This document shows, piece by piece, positions 14,708 through 22,620 of a stretch of DNA of 27,499 bases (position 1 is its first letter; each line of letters opens with the position of its first letter). The notes under the pieces were generated by a model that had not been told where the DNA came from, searched no databases, and saw only the letters and a program-made list of their open reading frames with translations. The stretch is from Anaeromyxobacter_A sp035538735 (lineage in GTDB: Bacteria > Myxococcota > Myxococcia > Myxococcales > Anaeromyxobacteraceae), in assembly GCA_035538735.1 (NCBI GenBank), contig DATLJU010000220.1, forward strand, positions 1-27,499. Direction: 5' to 3'. The position numbers were made by a program, and so were the translations under genes.

Positions 14708-14911
14708 TCAGCGGTCCCGCTCCCGGTAGAACAGGAGGATGCTCAGGCAGTGGAACTCCTTGTCCGAGCTCTGCCTCACCTCCCGATCGACGACCTCGAG
14801 GTCGGGGTGCTCGCGCAGCCAGCCCGTGATGCGCTCCGAGAGCGCCTCCCGGTCTCGGGCGAGCGTGGTGGAGAAGACCTTCAGGCCGGTGAAGCTCGGG
14901 ATCCGTTCCAC
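14708..14911 (-). CDS. Small hypothetical protein between thiolase and rhomboid genes
   Basis: This 67-residue protein reads as a compact alpha/beta unit: KVFSTTLARDREALSERITG then WLREHPDLEVVDREVRQSSD and a hydrophobic strand FHCLSILLFY. The high third-position GC supports coding. It has no signal peptide or transmembrane segment and one Cys. The start is a GTG with no clear ribosome site. It lies 57 bp after the thiolase stop and 79 bp before the rhomboid-like gene. I do not assign a family. Confidence 0.65.
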   Translation of the reverse strand: MERIPSFTGLKVFSTTLARDREALSERITGWLREHPDLEVVDREVRQSSDKEFHCLSILLFYRERDR

Positions 14912-14968
14912 GCGAGCACGGTACCGGGCCGTGCGCCCGCCCGCAAGGAAGTCGCGCCGAGAGCCCGT

Positions 14969-16165
14969 CTACATCGCCTCGAGCACCACCGCGATCCCCT
15001 GCCCGCCGCCGATGCAGGCGCCGCCGAGCCCGTACCGCACGCCCCTCCGGCGCAGCTCGTACAGGAGGTGCATCGTGATGCGGGCGCCGCTCGCCGCGAG
15101 CGGGTGGCCGACGGCGATGGCGCCGCCGTCCACGTTGGTCGCGTCGCGCGGCAGCCCGAGCTCCTTCTCGACCGCCAGGTACTGCGGCGCGAACGCCTCG
15201 TTCACCTCGAACAGGTCGAAGTCGGAGAGCTTCGCCTGCGCGCGCTCGAGCGCGTTCCGGAACGCGGCCACCGGACCGATGCCCATAATCGTCGGATCGA
15301 CCCCGGCGAAGCCCCAGTTCAGCAGCCGTCCCAGCGGCCGGATCCCGCGCGCTTCGGCGAAGGCGCGGGTGGACATGAGGAGCGCGCCGGCGCCGTCGGA
15401 CACGCCGCTCGCCGCGCCGGCGTGGATGACGCCGTCCTTCTTGAACACCTTGGGGAGCTTCCGGAGCGTCTCGACGGTGGTGTCCGGGCGCGGGTGCTCG
15501 TCGCGCGCGAACTTCACCGCTCCCCGCCGCGTCGGGATCTCGATCGGCGCGACCTCGGCGGCGAGGCGTCCCGCCTCCTGCGCCGCCGCGAACCGCCGCT
15601 GCGAGAGCACGCTGTACTCGTCCACCTCGTCCTGGCCGATGCGGTACTGCTCGGCCAGCTTCTCCGCGGTGAGCGCCATCGGCATGCCGGCGTAGCTGTC
15701 GGTGAGCGCCGACCAGAGCAGGTCCTCGAGCGGCGGCGGCTTGCCGAGCGGGAAGCCCCAGCGCGTCCCGCGCAGCACGAGCGGCGCCTGGCTCATCGAC
15801 TCGGTGCCGCCGACGAGGACGAGCTCCGCCTCGCCCCCGGCGAGCAGGCGCGCCCCCTGCACCACCGCCTCGAACCCGGAGCCGCACAGCCTGTTGACGG
15901 TCAGCGCGGGCGTCGAGACGGGCGCGCCGGCCCGCAGGCCGACGTGGCGCGCGAGGTAGATAGCGTCGGACGACGTCTGCGCCACGTTCCCGAAGACGAC
16001 GTGCTCCACGCGCTCGGCCGGGACCGCCGCCTGTGCCAGCGCCGCCTGCGCGGCGTGCACGCCCAGGTCGGTGGCGGAGAGGTCCTTGAGGGTGCCCCCG
16101 TACGTACCGAACGGGGTCCGCCGTGCGGCGAGGAAGACGACGTCGTGGGCGGTCGCGGAGCGCAT
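14969..16165 (-). CDS. Acetyl-CoA acetyltransferase (thiolase family)
   Basis: This 398-residue thiolase has the nucleophilic Cys94 in NRLCGSGFEA, His354 in AIAVGHPLAASGAR and the second catalytic Cys384 in GGACIGGGQG, plus the NEAFAPQYLA segment. It is full length for the family. The His and Cys motifs match both acetoacetyl-CoA-forming thiolases (AtoB/PhaA) and 3-ketoacyl-CoA thiolases; the GGACIGGGQG ending is more like the biosynthetic type. It catalyses condensation of two acetyl-CoA or the reverse cleavage in the cytoplasm. No hydroxyacyl-CoA dehydrogenase or enoyl-CoA hydratase gene lies beside it, though electron-transfer flavoprotein genes are about 10 kb to the right. Confidence 0.92.
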   Translation of the reverse strand: MRSATAHDVVFLAARRTPFGTYGGTLKDLSATDLGVHAAQAALAQAAVPAERVEHVVFGNVAQTSSDAIYLARHVGLRAGAPVSTPALTVNRLCGSGFEAVVQGARLLAGGEAELVLVGGTESMSQAPLVLRGTRWGFPLGKPPPLEDLLWSALTDSYAGMPMALTAEKLAEQYRIGQDEVDEYSVLSQRRFAAAQEAGRLAAEVAPIEIPTRRGAVKFARDEHPRPDTTVETLRKLPKVFKKDGVIHAGAASGVSDGAGALLMSTRAFAEARGIRPLGRLLNWGFAGVDPTIMGIGPVAAFRNALERAQAKLSDFDLFEVNEAFAPQYLAVEKELGLPRDATNVDGGAIAVGHPLAASGARITMHLLYELRRRGVRYGLGGACIGGGQGIAVVLEAM

Positions 16166-16214
16166 GGAGTCCTCCCTCCGCGGCGGAGCGTGCGAGGCGC
16201 CGCGGGGCTCCCCG

Positions 16215-16865
16215 CTATGTAGCGCCGCGGACGAGGAGCTTCACGGCCGACGCGAGGAGCACGAGCGCGAACGCCGCGATGGCGAAGGAGAGCGCGGCGC
16301 CCCGCCGGAGCTCGCGCCGGCCCTCGCCGGCGTACCAGGCCCGGGCCGCGTCGAGGCGGGCGGCGAGATCGAGCGCCACCGCCGGCGCGCCGTGGTGCGC
16401 GGCGAAGCGCTCCACGGCGATCTCGTGCGCGGCGAGCTGCGCCTCCGGCGCCGCGCCCACGACGGCCCCGGCCTGCGCCCGCGCGCTCGCCACGGCGTGC
16501 CGGGGGTGGTTGGCGGTCAGGACGTAGGCCCCGTCCTGGAAGGGCGAGTAGAAGAGGAGCCGTGGCGCGTCCGCCGCTCCCCGCTCCTGCGACACGTCGG
16601 CGTACGTGCCGCGCGACGCGTCGGCGTACGAGTCCACCTCCCGATCGAGCGCGCCGAGCGGCGCGCGCTCGCGGAGGATCCCGAGCGGCGTGAACCCCAG
16701 CCGCTCGAGCTCGGCGCCGAGCCTCAGGCGCGGCGCCGACCGTGGCGGCTCGTCCGGCTCGCCCGTCACCCGCACCGACGGGACGAGGAAGACGAGGGCG
16801 CGCCGCGCGTAGCGGAGCGCCTGCACGAGGGCGAAGAGCGCGACGAGGAGGTTGAAGGTGCGCAT
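16215..16865 (-). CDS. Hypothetical membrane protein downstream of tatC
   Basis: This 216-residue protein has an N-terminal hydrophobic segment (about 4-30) and a C-terminal one (about 190-212) with a mainly soluble middle. The middle contains LLFYSPFQDGAYVLTANHPRH and a His-rich AAHEIAVERFAAHHGAP region. This two-anchor layout suggests a membrane-tethered domain. The frame stays open upstream into tatC, but the ATG at 16865 follows tatC by 29 bp and is the natural start. I do not recognise a family. Confidence 0.7.
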   Translation of the reverse strand: MRTFNLLVALFALVQALRYARRALVFLVPSVRVTGEPDEPPRSAPRLRLGAELERLGFTPLGILRERAPLGALDREVDSYADASRGTYADVSQERGAADAPRLLFYSPFQDGAYVLTANHPRHAVASARAQAGAVVGAAPEAQLAAHEIAVERFAAHHGAPAVALDLAARLDAARAWYAGEGRRELRRGAALSFAIAAFALVLLASAVKLLVRGAT

Positions 16866-16894
16866 GCGGTCGGGGCGGCGACCCCGCCGCGAGC

Positions 16895-17704
16895 CTACTT
16901 CGACGCGGCCTCGGCCGCGACGTCCGCGGCGCTCCTCTTCTTGCCGAGGACGCGGGCGAGCAGGATCCCGATCTCGTAGAAGAGGATCATCGGGACCGCC
17001 ATGAGCGCCAGGTTGAAGGGGTCGCCGGTGGGCGTGATGATGGCCGCCAGCGTCACGTTCGCGACGATGGCGTGGCGCCGGTACTTGGCGAGGAAGTCGG
17101 CGGAGACGAGCCCGATCATCGACAGGAACGCGATGATGACGGGCACCTCGAAGATGATGCCGAAGCCGAGCAGCATGGCGAGCACGAGCGAGAGCTGCTC
17201 GGTCATGGTGAGGATCGGCTTCATGTCGTCGCCCGCGATCGCCGCCAGGGCGGGGAACGCGTAGGGCATGACGAGGAAGTAGCAGAAGGCGGCGCCGCCG
17301 TAGAACAGGAGGGTGGCGGAGGCGAGGAACGGGATGACGATCTTCCGCTCCTTCTTGTAGAGCCCGGGCGCGACGAACTGCCAGAACTGGTACAGGACGT
17401 ACGGGGCCGCGACGAAGATGCCGCCGTAGAGCGCCACCTTCAGGTACACCATGAAGGGCTCGATGTAGCCCGTGTAGTGCAGGTACTGCTGCCCCTCCGG
17501 CAGCGACTTCAGCACGGGCAGCATCACCCAGCGGAAGATGCGCTCGCAGAAGTAGCCCACGAGCGCCATGCCCACCGCGACGCCCAGCAGCGCGCGGATG
17601 AGCCGCTTGCGCAGCTCCTGGAGGTGCTCGAAGAAGCTCAGCTTGACGTCGCTCTCCGGCTCCGGCTTCTCGGGCGGCGGGAGCGACTTGGCCGTCTCCG
17701 TCAT
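16895..17704 (-). CDS. tatC: Twin-arginine translocase subunit TatC
   Basis: TatC is the signal-peptide receptor core of the Tat export system in the inner membrane. The 269-residue protein has the cytoplasmic N-terminal FFEHLQELRKRL motif, the periplasmic-loop region FWQFVAPGLYKKERK, the FGIIFEVPV helix and ITPTGDPFN, with six hydrophobic helices. A charged N-terminal extension (1-22) precedes the core. The ATG overlaps the tatB stop by 4 nt (ATGA). Confidence 0.96.
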   Translation of the reverse strand: MTETAKSLPPPEKPEPESDVKLSFFEHLQELRKRLIRALLGVAVGMALVGYFCERIFRWVMLPVLKSLPEGQQYLHYTGYIEPFMVYLKVALYGGIFVAAPYVLYQFWQFVAPGLYKKERKIVIPFLASATLLFYGGAAFCYFLVMPYAFPALAAIAGDDMKPILTMTEQLSLVLAMLLGFGIIFEVPVIIAFLSMIGLVSADFLAKYRRHAIVANVTLAAIITPTGDPFNLALMAVPMILFYEIGILLARVLGKKRSAADVAAEAASK

Positions 17705-18090
17705 GGGGCCTTCGGCGCCGCCTCCGCGGCGGGAGCGGCCTCGACCGGCTTCGGCTCGGCGAGCGCCAGCTCGAGGCCGGGGACGTTCTGCGCCGTGGCC
17801 GCTGGGACCTCGCCCTGCGGTGGCGTGGGCACGCCGCCCGGCGGCACGGCCGGCGGCGACTCACCGTCCGCCGGAGGCTTGGCCGGCTCGACCAGCGTCG
17901 GCTTCTGCGGCTTCGTGGGCTCGGAGTACAGCTCGGTCTCGAACTGCGCCTTGAGGTCGTCCGTCGCCTTGCGGAACTCGCGCAGCCCCTTCCCGAGCTG
18001 CTTGGCGGCGTCGGGGAGCTTCTGGGGTCCGAGCAGGATCAGGGCGAGCACCAGGATGATGACCACTTCGCCCATGCCGAGGCCGAACAT
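17701..18090 (-). CDS. tatB: Twin-arginine translocase subunit TatA/TatB-type
   Basis: This 129-residue protein has a short N-terminal membrane helix (GLGMGEVVIILVLALILLGP), a hinge PQKLPDAAKQLG and an amphipathic helix GKGLREFRKATDDLK. It then has a Pro/Ala-rich disordered tail to the end. The LLGPQKLP hinge, without the FG of typical TatA, and the conserved Glu at position 8 are TatB-like, though single TatA/B proteins can do both jobs. The reading frame continues upstream without a better start; ATG 18090 gives the correct N-terminus. It begins the tatB-tatC-membrane protein operon and is divergent from the EVE gene. Confidence 0.9.
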   Translation of the reverse strand: MFGLGMGEVVIILVLALILLGPQKLPDAAKQLGKGLREFRKATDDLKAQFETELYSEPTKPQKPTLVEPAKPPADGESPPAVPPGGVPTPPQGEVPAATAQNVPGLELALAEPKPVEAAPAAEAAPKAP

Positions 18091-18149
18091 GCGGTCGATA
18101 TAACACGCGCTTCGCCCGGTTTGTGCCCCCTTGGCGTCCCGGATCGACG

Positions 18150-18178
18150 TTGCGTACGACCCGCCGGACCCGTAACGT
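18150..18178 (+). promoter_or_regulatory. Candidate promoter for the EVE-domain gene
   Basis: TTGCGT (18150-18155) and TAACGT (18173-18178) are separated by 17 bp. The expected start of transcription is around 18185, one or two bases before the ATG at 18187, which fits the complete lack of a Shine-Dalgarno and suggests a leaderless mRNA. Confidence 0.4.
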
Positions 18179-18186
18179 GCCTCGCG

Positions 18187-18630
18187 ATGGCCTACTGGCT
18201 GCTCAAGACAGAGCCGGAGGTGTACGCGTTCGAGGACCTCGTCCGCGAGGGAACGACCGCCTGGTCGGGCGTCCGCAACCCGCAGGCCCAGGCGAACCTG
18301 CGCGCCATGAAAGCGGGCGACCGGGTGGTCATCTACCACTCCGGCGAGCGGCGGGCCGTGGGGACGGCACGGGTGGTGAACCCGGCGTACCCCGATCCGT
18401 CCTCGGAGGAGGAGGGGCTCGTGTGCGTCGACCTCGGCGCCGCCGAGCCCTTGCCGGCGCCGGTGCCGCTCGAGGCCCTCAAGCTCGAGCCCGCTTTCGC
18501 CGGCTCGGCGCTGGTGAGGCAGGGTCGGCTGTCTGTGGTGCCGCTCTCACCCGCGGAGTGGCAGGACCTCGTCGAGCTCGCCGCCGTCATCGCCCGCACG
18601 GGCGGGCTGCGGCGCAAGAAGAGGTTCTGA
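18187..18630 (+). CDS. EVE-domain protein
   Basis: This 147-residue protein is of the EVE/PUA-like family (thymocyte nuclear protein 1-type). It starts with the hallmark YWLLKTEPEVYAFEDL, followed by WSGVRNPQAQANLRAMKAGD, and VVIYHSGERRAVGTARVV, AYPDP and a C-terminal LVRQGRLSVVPLSPAEW. EVE domains bind modified nucleotides; the substrate here is unknown. The start follows a promoter-like sequence with no leader. Its stop is 6 bp from the convergent PBP1A stop, with no terminator in between. Confidence 0.9.
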   Translation: MAYWLLKTEPEVYAFEDLVREGTTAWSGVRNPQAQANLRAMKAGDRVVIYHSGERRAVGTARVVNPAYPDPSSEEEGLVCVDLGAAEPLPAPVPLEALKLEPAFAGSALVRQGRLSVVPLSPAEWQDLVELAAVIARTGGLRRKKRF

Positions 18631-18636
18631 GACGCC

Positions 18637-21180
18637 TCACTCCCGGAAGAGGTCCTGGACCTCGACCCGCGGCTTGTCGGGCGGGTTCTCGGTCGGCTTC
18701 GCCTCCACCTTGAACGGCTCGAGGACACCGCGCCCGCCCTCGGGCGCGAGCTTCCCGGTCGTGGGGTCGATGCGCACGAGCTCGATGCCGTCCGGCTGCG
18801 GGAACTCCGGCTGCGGGCGATCGCGCAGCGCCGACTCCATGTAGGAGAGCCAGATGGGCAGCGCGGCGCGGCCGCCCGTCTCGAACCGGCCGAGCGGCAT
18901 CTCGTTGTGGTCGTACCCGAGCCACACCCCCGCGAAGAGGTCGTGCGTCATCCCCATGAACCAGGTGTCGAACGAGTCGTTCGTGGTGCCGGTCTTGCCC
19001 GCGGCCGGCTTGCCCAGCTTGGCCGCCTGCGCTCCCGTGCCGACCGTCGCCACCTCGTGGAGGAGCGAGACCGTGATGTAGGCGGAGCGCGGGTCCATCA
19101 CGCGCTCCACGGGCGTCGTCACCTGCGCGGCGGCGGCGGCCAGGCGCGTCGAGAGCGGGACCCACGCATCGGTGGGGGCGCTGTGGTCCTCGAGCAGCCG
19201 CCCGTCGCGGTCCAGCACCCGCTTCAGGAACGTCGAGGGGCGCTTCTCGCCGTATCGGTCGAGCAGCGCGTAGACGTTCGCGAGGCTCCACAGCGTCGTG
19301 CACGAGGAGCCGATGGCGCTGCCGAGCTCACGCTTCACCGGCGTCTCGAGCCCGAGCGTGGCCGCCCAGGAGACGAGCTGGTCGACGCCGAGCGCCGCCG
19401 CCGCCTTCACCGCCGGCAAGTTCATGGAGTGGACGAGCGCGTCGCGCAGCGTGACGTCGCCCTTGAACGAGCCGCCGTAGTTCTCGGGCTTCCACGACAC
19501 GCCCGAGGTCTCGTCGCGGTAGACCACCGGCGCGTCGGTGAGGAGCGTGGCGGGTGTGTAGTTGAGCTTCTCGATCGCGCCCGAGTAGACGATCGGCTTG
19601 AAGGCGGAGCCGGGCTGACGGCAGGCCTGGAAGGCGCGGTTGAACTCCGACGCGTCGAAGTCGTAGCCGCCCACCATGGCCGAGACGTAGCCGGTGAAGG
19701 GCTCGATGGAGACGAGCGCACCCTGCAGCTTCGGCTCCTGCTCCAGCGCGAGGAGGACGTCCGCGTCGGGCACGAGCTTCTGCCGCTCCGCGGGCTCGCG
19801 CTTGACGAGGTCCTGCCGCAGCACCCGCCGCACGAGGATCACGTCGCCGACGTGGAGCGCGGTCGACGGGCGCGAGATGAGCGCGTCGGGGTAGCTCTGC
19901 TCCGGGTTCGGCTTGCGGGCCCAGCGCATGCCGGCGATGGGGAGGATCCCCTCGGTGGCGCCCACGGTGACGCGCGCCAGGGCCGCCCGGTCGTCCACCT
20001 CGCCCACGATGCCGACGGCGTAGTCGCCCGGCGTGACCGAGCCCTCCGGCCAAACGTGGGCGAGCCGGGCCCTGAGCGCGTCGCGCTCTTTGCCCTCGAC
20101 GTGGGTCACCGGGCCCTGGAACCCCTGGCGGTGATCGACCTCCATGAGACCCGCGAGCATGGCGGCCTGCGCCCCGCGCTGCCGCTCGAGATCCATCGCC
20201 AGCTCGACCCGAAGCCCGTCGTGCAGGACCCGGTCGTTGCCGTAGCGCTCCACGACGAGCCGCCGCGCCTGCTCCGCATAGAACGGCGCCGTCTCGCGGA
20301 AGACGTCGTCCACCGGGTAGACCTTGACCTCGGTCTCCTCCGCCCGGACCCGCTCGTCGGCGGTGATCATCCCCTCCTCGTACATGCGGCGGAGGACGTA
20401 CCGCCGGCGCGCCTTCGCGGCGTCCGGGTGCATGAACGGAGAGTACTTGCTGGGCGCCTGAGGCAAGCCCGCCACGAGCGCCGCCTCGGCGAGGGTGAGG
20501 TCCTCCACGTTCTTGCGGAAGTAGTTCTCCGCCGCCGCCTGGACGCCGTAGCTGTGGTGGCCGAGGAAGACGCCGTTCAGGTACAGCCACAGGATCTCGC
20601 GCTTGTCGAAGGCCGCCTCGAGCCGCCGCGCCAGGATGAGCTCGCGGACCTTGCGCCGGAGATTGCGCCTCGTGCCCTCCTCGAACCCCTCCGCGGAGAC
20701 GAGCAGCGACTTCGCGGTCTGCTGGGTGATGGTCGAGCCGCCCTGCACCCTGTGGCGCAGGAGGTAGGTGTTCACGGCCGCGCGCAGGGTGCCGAGCCAG
20801 TCGATCCCGCGGTGCTCGAAGAAGGTCTTGTCCTCCGAGGCGATGAGCGCCTCGACGAGCCGCTTCGGGATGCGGTCGTAGGGCACCACCTTGCGCCGCT
20901 CGTCGAACAGCTCGCCCGCGAGCTGGCCGTCGGCGGACACGAGCTCGCTCACGATCGGCGGGCGGTACTGGGCCAGGGTCGGGACGTCCGGCAGGCCGCT
21001 CGCGAAGTGCCGGTACGCGACGAGCCCGGCCACGGCGGCGGCGCCCGCGGCGATCAGCACGAGCCCGAGCAGGGCGATGAGGAGCCGCGCCGCGAGCGAG
21101 CGGCGGCGCGCGGGCGGCGGGGGCGGGGTCGGGACGCCGGACGGCTGCTCTCTCGGCGCCGGAGCCTTGGGGGGCATCAT
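18637..21180 (-). CDS. mrcA: Class A penicillin-binding protein 1A (bifunctional murein synthase)
   Basis: This is a bifunctional glycan polymerase and peptide crosslinker anchored in the inner membrane. The 847-residue protein has a Pro-rich cytoplasmic N-terminus, a membrane helix at about 31-55, and a GT51 domain with catalytic Glu116 (SEDKTFFEHRG), GGSTITQQ (147-154) and Glu180. An insert of about 120 residues (OB-like, around 350-470) separates it from the transpeptidase, which has Ser525-x-x-Lys528 (SAFK), SMN (585-587) and KTG (729-731). The C-terminal extension ends with acidic EVQDLFRE. The start has no Shine-Dalgarno; ATG codons at 21180 and 21177 are adjacent. The pseudouridine synthase gene ends 35 bp upstream on the same strand. 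Confidence 0.93.
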   Translation of the reverse strand: MMPPKAPAPREQPSGVPTPPPPPARRRSLAARLLIALLGLVLIAAGAAAVAGLVAYRHFASGLPDVPTLAQYRPPIVSELVSADGQLAGELFDERRKVVPYDRIPKRLVEALIASEDKTFFEHRGIDWLGTLRAAVNTYLLRHRVQGGSTITQQTAKSLLVSAEGFEEGTRRNLRRKVRELILARRLEAAFDKREILWLYLNGVFLGHHSYGVQAAAENYFRKNVEDLTLAEAALVAGLPQAPSKYSPFMHPDAAKARRRYVLRRMYEEGMITADERVRAEETEVKVYPVDDVFRETAPFYAEQARRLVVERYGNDRVLHDGLRVELAMDLERQRGAQAAMLAGLMEVDHRQGFQGPVTHVEGKERDALRARLAHVWPEGSVTPGDYAVGIVGEVDDRAALARVTVGATEGILPIAGMRWARKPNPEQSYPDALISRPSTALHVGDVILVRRVLRQDLVKREPAERQKLVPDADVLLALEQEPKLQGALVSIEPFTGYVSAMVGGYDFDASEFNRAFQACRQPGSAFKPIVYSGAIEKLNYTPATLLTDAPVVYRDETSGVSWKPENYGGSFKGDVTLRDALVHSMNLPAVKAAAALGVDQLVSWAATLGLETPVKRELGSAIGSSCTTLWSLANVYALLDRYGEKRPSTFLKRVLDRDGRLLEDHSAPTDAWVPLSTRLAAAAAQVTTPVERVMDPRSAYITVSLLHEVATVGTGAQAAKLGKPAAGKTGTTNDSFDTWFMGMTHDLFAGVWLGYDHNEMPLGRFETGGRAALPIWLSYMESALRDRPQPEFPQPDGIELVRIDPTTGKLAPEGGRGVLEPFKVEAKPTENPPDKPRVEVQDLFRE

Positions 21181-21215
21181 CGGGGGACGAATCTAGGCCC
21201 CCCGGCGCGCAGGGA

Positions 21216-22196
21216 TCAACGATCCCCTGCGGCGGCGCCCGGCGGGGCGGCGAGGTTCATCTTGCGCAGCACCGCGAGGAGCTCCTCCGGCACCGGCGCC
21301 TCCACCCGGAGCGGGCGCTCCGTCATGGGGTGCGGGATCTCGAGCTTCCAGGCGTGCAGGAACATGCGCCTCAGCCCCCACCGCGTCTTGGCGAGGCGGT
21401 TGAACGGGAAGTCGCCGTAGCGGCTGTCACCCGCGACGGGGTGCCCGGTCGACTGGAGGTGGCGACGGATCTGGTGGGTGCGCCCGGTCTCGATCCGGAC
21501 GCTCACGAGCGAGGCCTCGCGCATCGACGACACGACCCGGTAGCGCGTCACCGCCTCCTGGAAGTTCACCCCGCGCTGCGCCTTCGAGCGGGCGGTCTGC
21601 TCGTGCTCCGAGAGCGGCAGGTCGATGACGCCCTCGGCGCGCGGCATCTTCCCCTTGGCGAGCGCCAGGTACGTCTTCTTGACTCCTTCTCCCTCCGTGA
21701 AGATGACCGTCAGCGCCGCCATGCAGCGGCGGCTCTTCGCGACCAGCACGACCCCCGAGGTCTCCCGATCGAGCCGGTGCGCCGGCGAAGGCTTGAACTC
21801 CGTCGAGGGCAGGTCGGCCGGCACCTTCAGGTAGGCGCGCGCCTCCTCCACCAGCGTCGCGCCGGTGATGCCCGTCCCGGGGTGCGCGGCGAGGCCGGCC
21901 GGCTTGTCGACCGCGAGGAGGTGCTCGTCCTCGTAGAGCACGCGGAAGGTGGGCTTCACCTCGCCGGGCGCCGGCGCGGCGCCCTCCTCGGCCCGGCCCA
22001 GCAGCCGCTCCTCGTCGCCGCGCACCACCACCGCGTCGCCCTCGCCGAGCACCTGCTCGGCCTTGCCGCGGGCGCCGTTCACCCGGACCTTGCGCGTGCG
22101 CAGGAGCTTGTAGACGTGGCTGAGGGGGACGTCCTTCAGGGCGCGGCGCAGGAACTTGTCGAGCCGCTGCCCGGCGGCATCGGCGCTGACCTTCAT
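21216..22196 (-). CDS. RluC/RluD-family pseudouridine synthase
   Basis: This enzyme isomerises uridine to pseudouridine in 23S rRNA. The 326-residue protein has an N-terminal S4 RNA-binding domain (about 1-60, QRLDKFLRRALKDVPLSHVY and LRTRKVRVNG) and the catalytic domain with Asp143 in HRLDRETSGVVLVAKS, followed by GRTHQIRRHLQSTGHPVAGD. Motifs place it among RluC/RluD-type synthases; RluC is favoured by the LLAVDKPAGLAAHPGTG segment. A GTG 9 nt upstream (22205) is possible, but ATG 22196 gives the usual N-terminus. Upstream is a 424-bp region without a convincing gene. Confidence 0.9.
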   Translation of the reverse strand: MKVSADAAGQRLDKFLRRALKDVPLSHVYKLLRTRKVRVNGARGKAEQVLGEGDAVVVRGDEERLLGRAEEGAAPAPGEVKPTFRVLYEDEHLLAVDKPAGLAAHPGTGITGATLVEEARAYLKVPADLPSTEFKPSPAHRLDRETSGVVLVAKSRRCMAALTVIFTEGEGVKKTYLALAKGKMPRAEGVIDLPLSEHEQTARSKAQRGVNFQEAVTRYRVVSSMREASLVSVRIETGRTHQIRRHLQSTGHPVAGDSRYGDFPFNRLAKTRWGLRRMFLHAWKLEIPHPMTERPLRVEAPVPEELLAVLRKMNLAAPPGAAAGDR

Positions 22197-22620
22197 CTCG
22201 AGCACGGGGAGGTTGTACTACGGGGACGCTCGGCGGGGGACAAGCCCCCGCCCTACGACAGGGGGGGAGGCAAGGGACCGCGGCCCCAACCGCGTCGCGA
22301 CCCGGTGCCGAGCGCGCCATGCCGCGCCCGCGCGCGCGGCGGCGCCATTGCGGAGCGCCGCATCGAGGACCATGGTTGCCGGAACGCGCCATATTCACGG
22401 TGAGTGGCGGCGCGAGGACTGCTCGAAGCGCTGCGGCGCGCCGAAGGCGCGAACCGCAGCGCAAGTTCCGCAGCGCCGCGAATGAGTCCGAAGTTCGCGC
22501 GTTCCGGCCCTGGGTACCCCGGCGGCGCGGAGCACGGGCGCCGACGCGCGCGCGGGCGCAGAGCAAGGCGCGGGCGGGCCCGAGCTTCGCGGGGCGAGGG
22601 AGACGAGACCCGACTGCGCG
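22197..22620. other. Gene-free 424-bp region with hairpins
   Basis: No reading frame in this stretch has coding-like codon use. Two stable inverted repeats are present: GGCGGGGG-ACAAG-CCCCCGCC at 22232-22252, and a compound stem with arms CGCTGCGG (22429-22436) and CCGCAGCG (22454-22461) enclosing CGCGCC-GAA-GGCGCG. The first, with its flank CCCTACGAC, resembles a dispersed element that I recall from many GC-rich genomes. The stretch lies between the upstream metallo-hydrolase 3' end and the pseudouridine synthase start, both minus strand, so it must hold the terminator of one and the promoter of the other. Confidence 0.5.
22232..22252. terminator. Perfect 8-bp hairpin near the pseudouridine synthase start
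   Basis: GGCGGGGG and CCCCCGCC enclose the loop ACAAG. It lies 36 nt upstream of the pseudouridine synthase start, so it is either a leader hairpin or part of a dispersed repeat. No U-run follows on either strand. Confidence 0.4.

Noticed and set aside
18907..21420. 837-residue plus-strand open frame over the PBP1A gene
   Set aside because: It is antisense to PBP1A, which has complete GT51 and transpeptidase motifs.
22253..22620. Possible gene in the gap before the pseudouridine synthase
   Set aside because: Frames here are Arg/Ala/Ser-rich, lack a start with a ribosome site and have no third-position GC bias pattern of a real gene.
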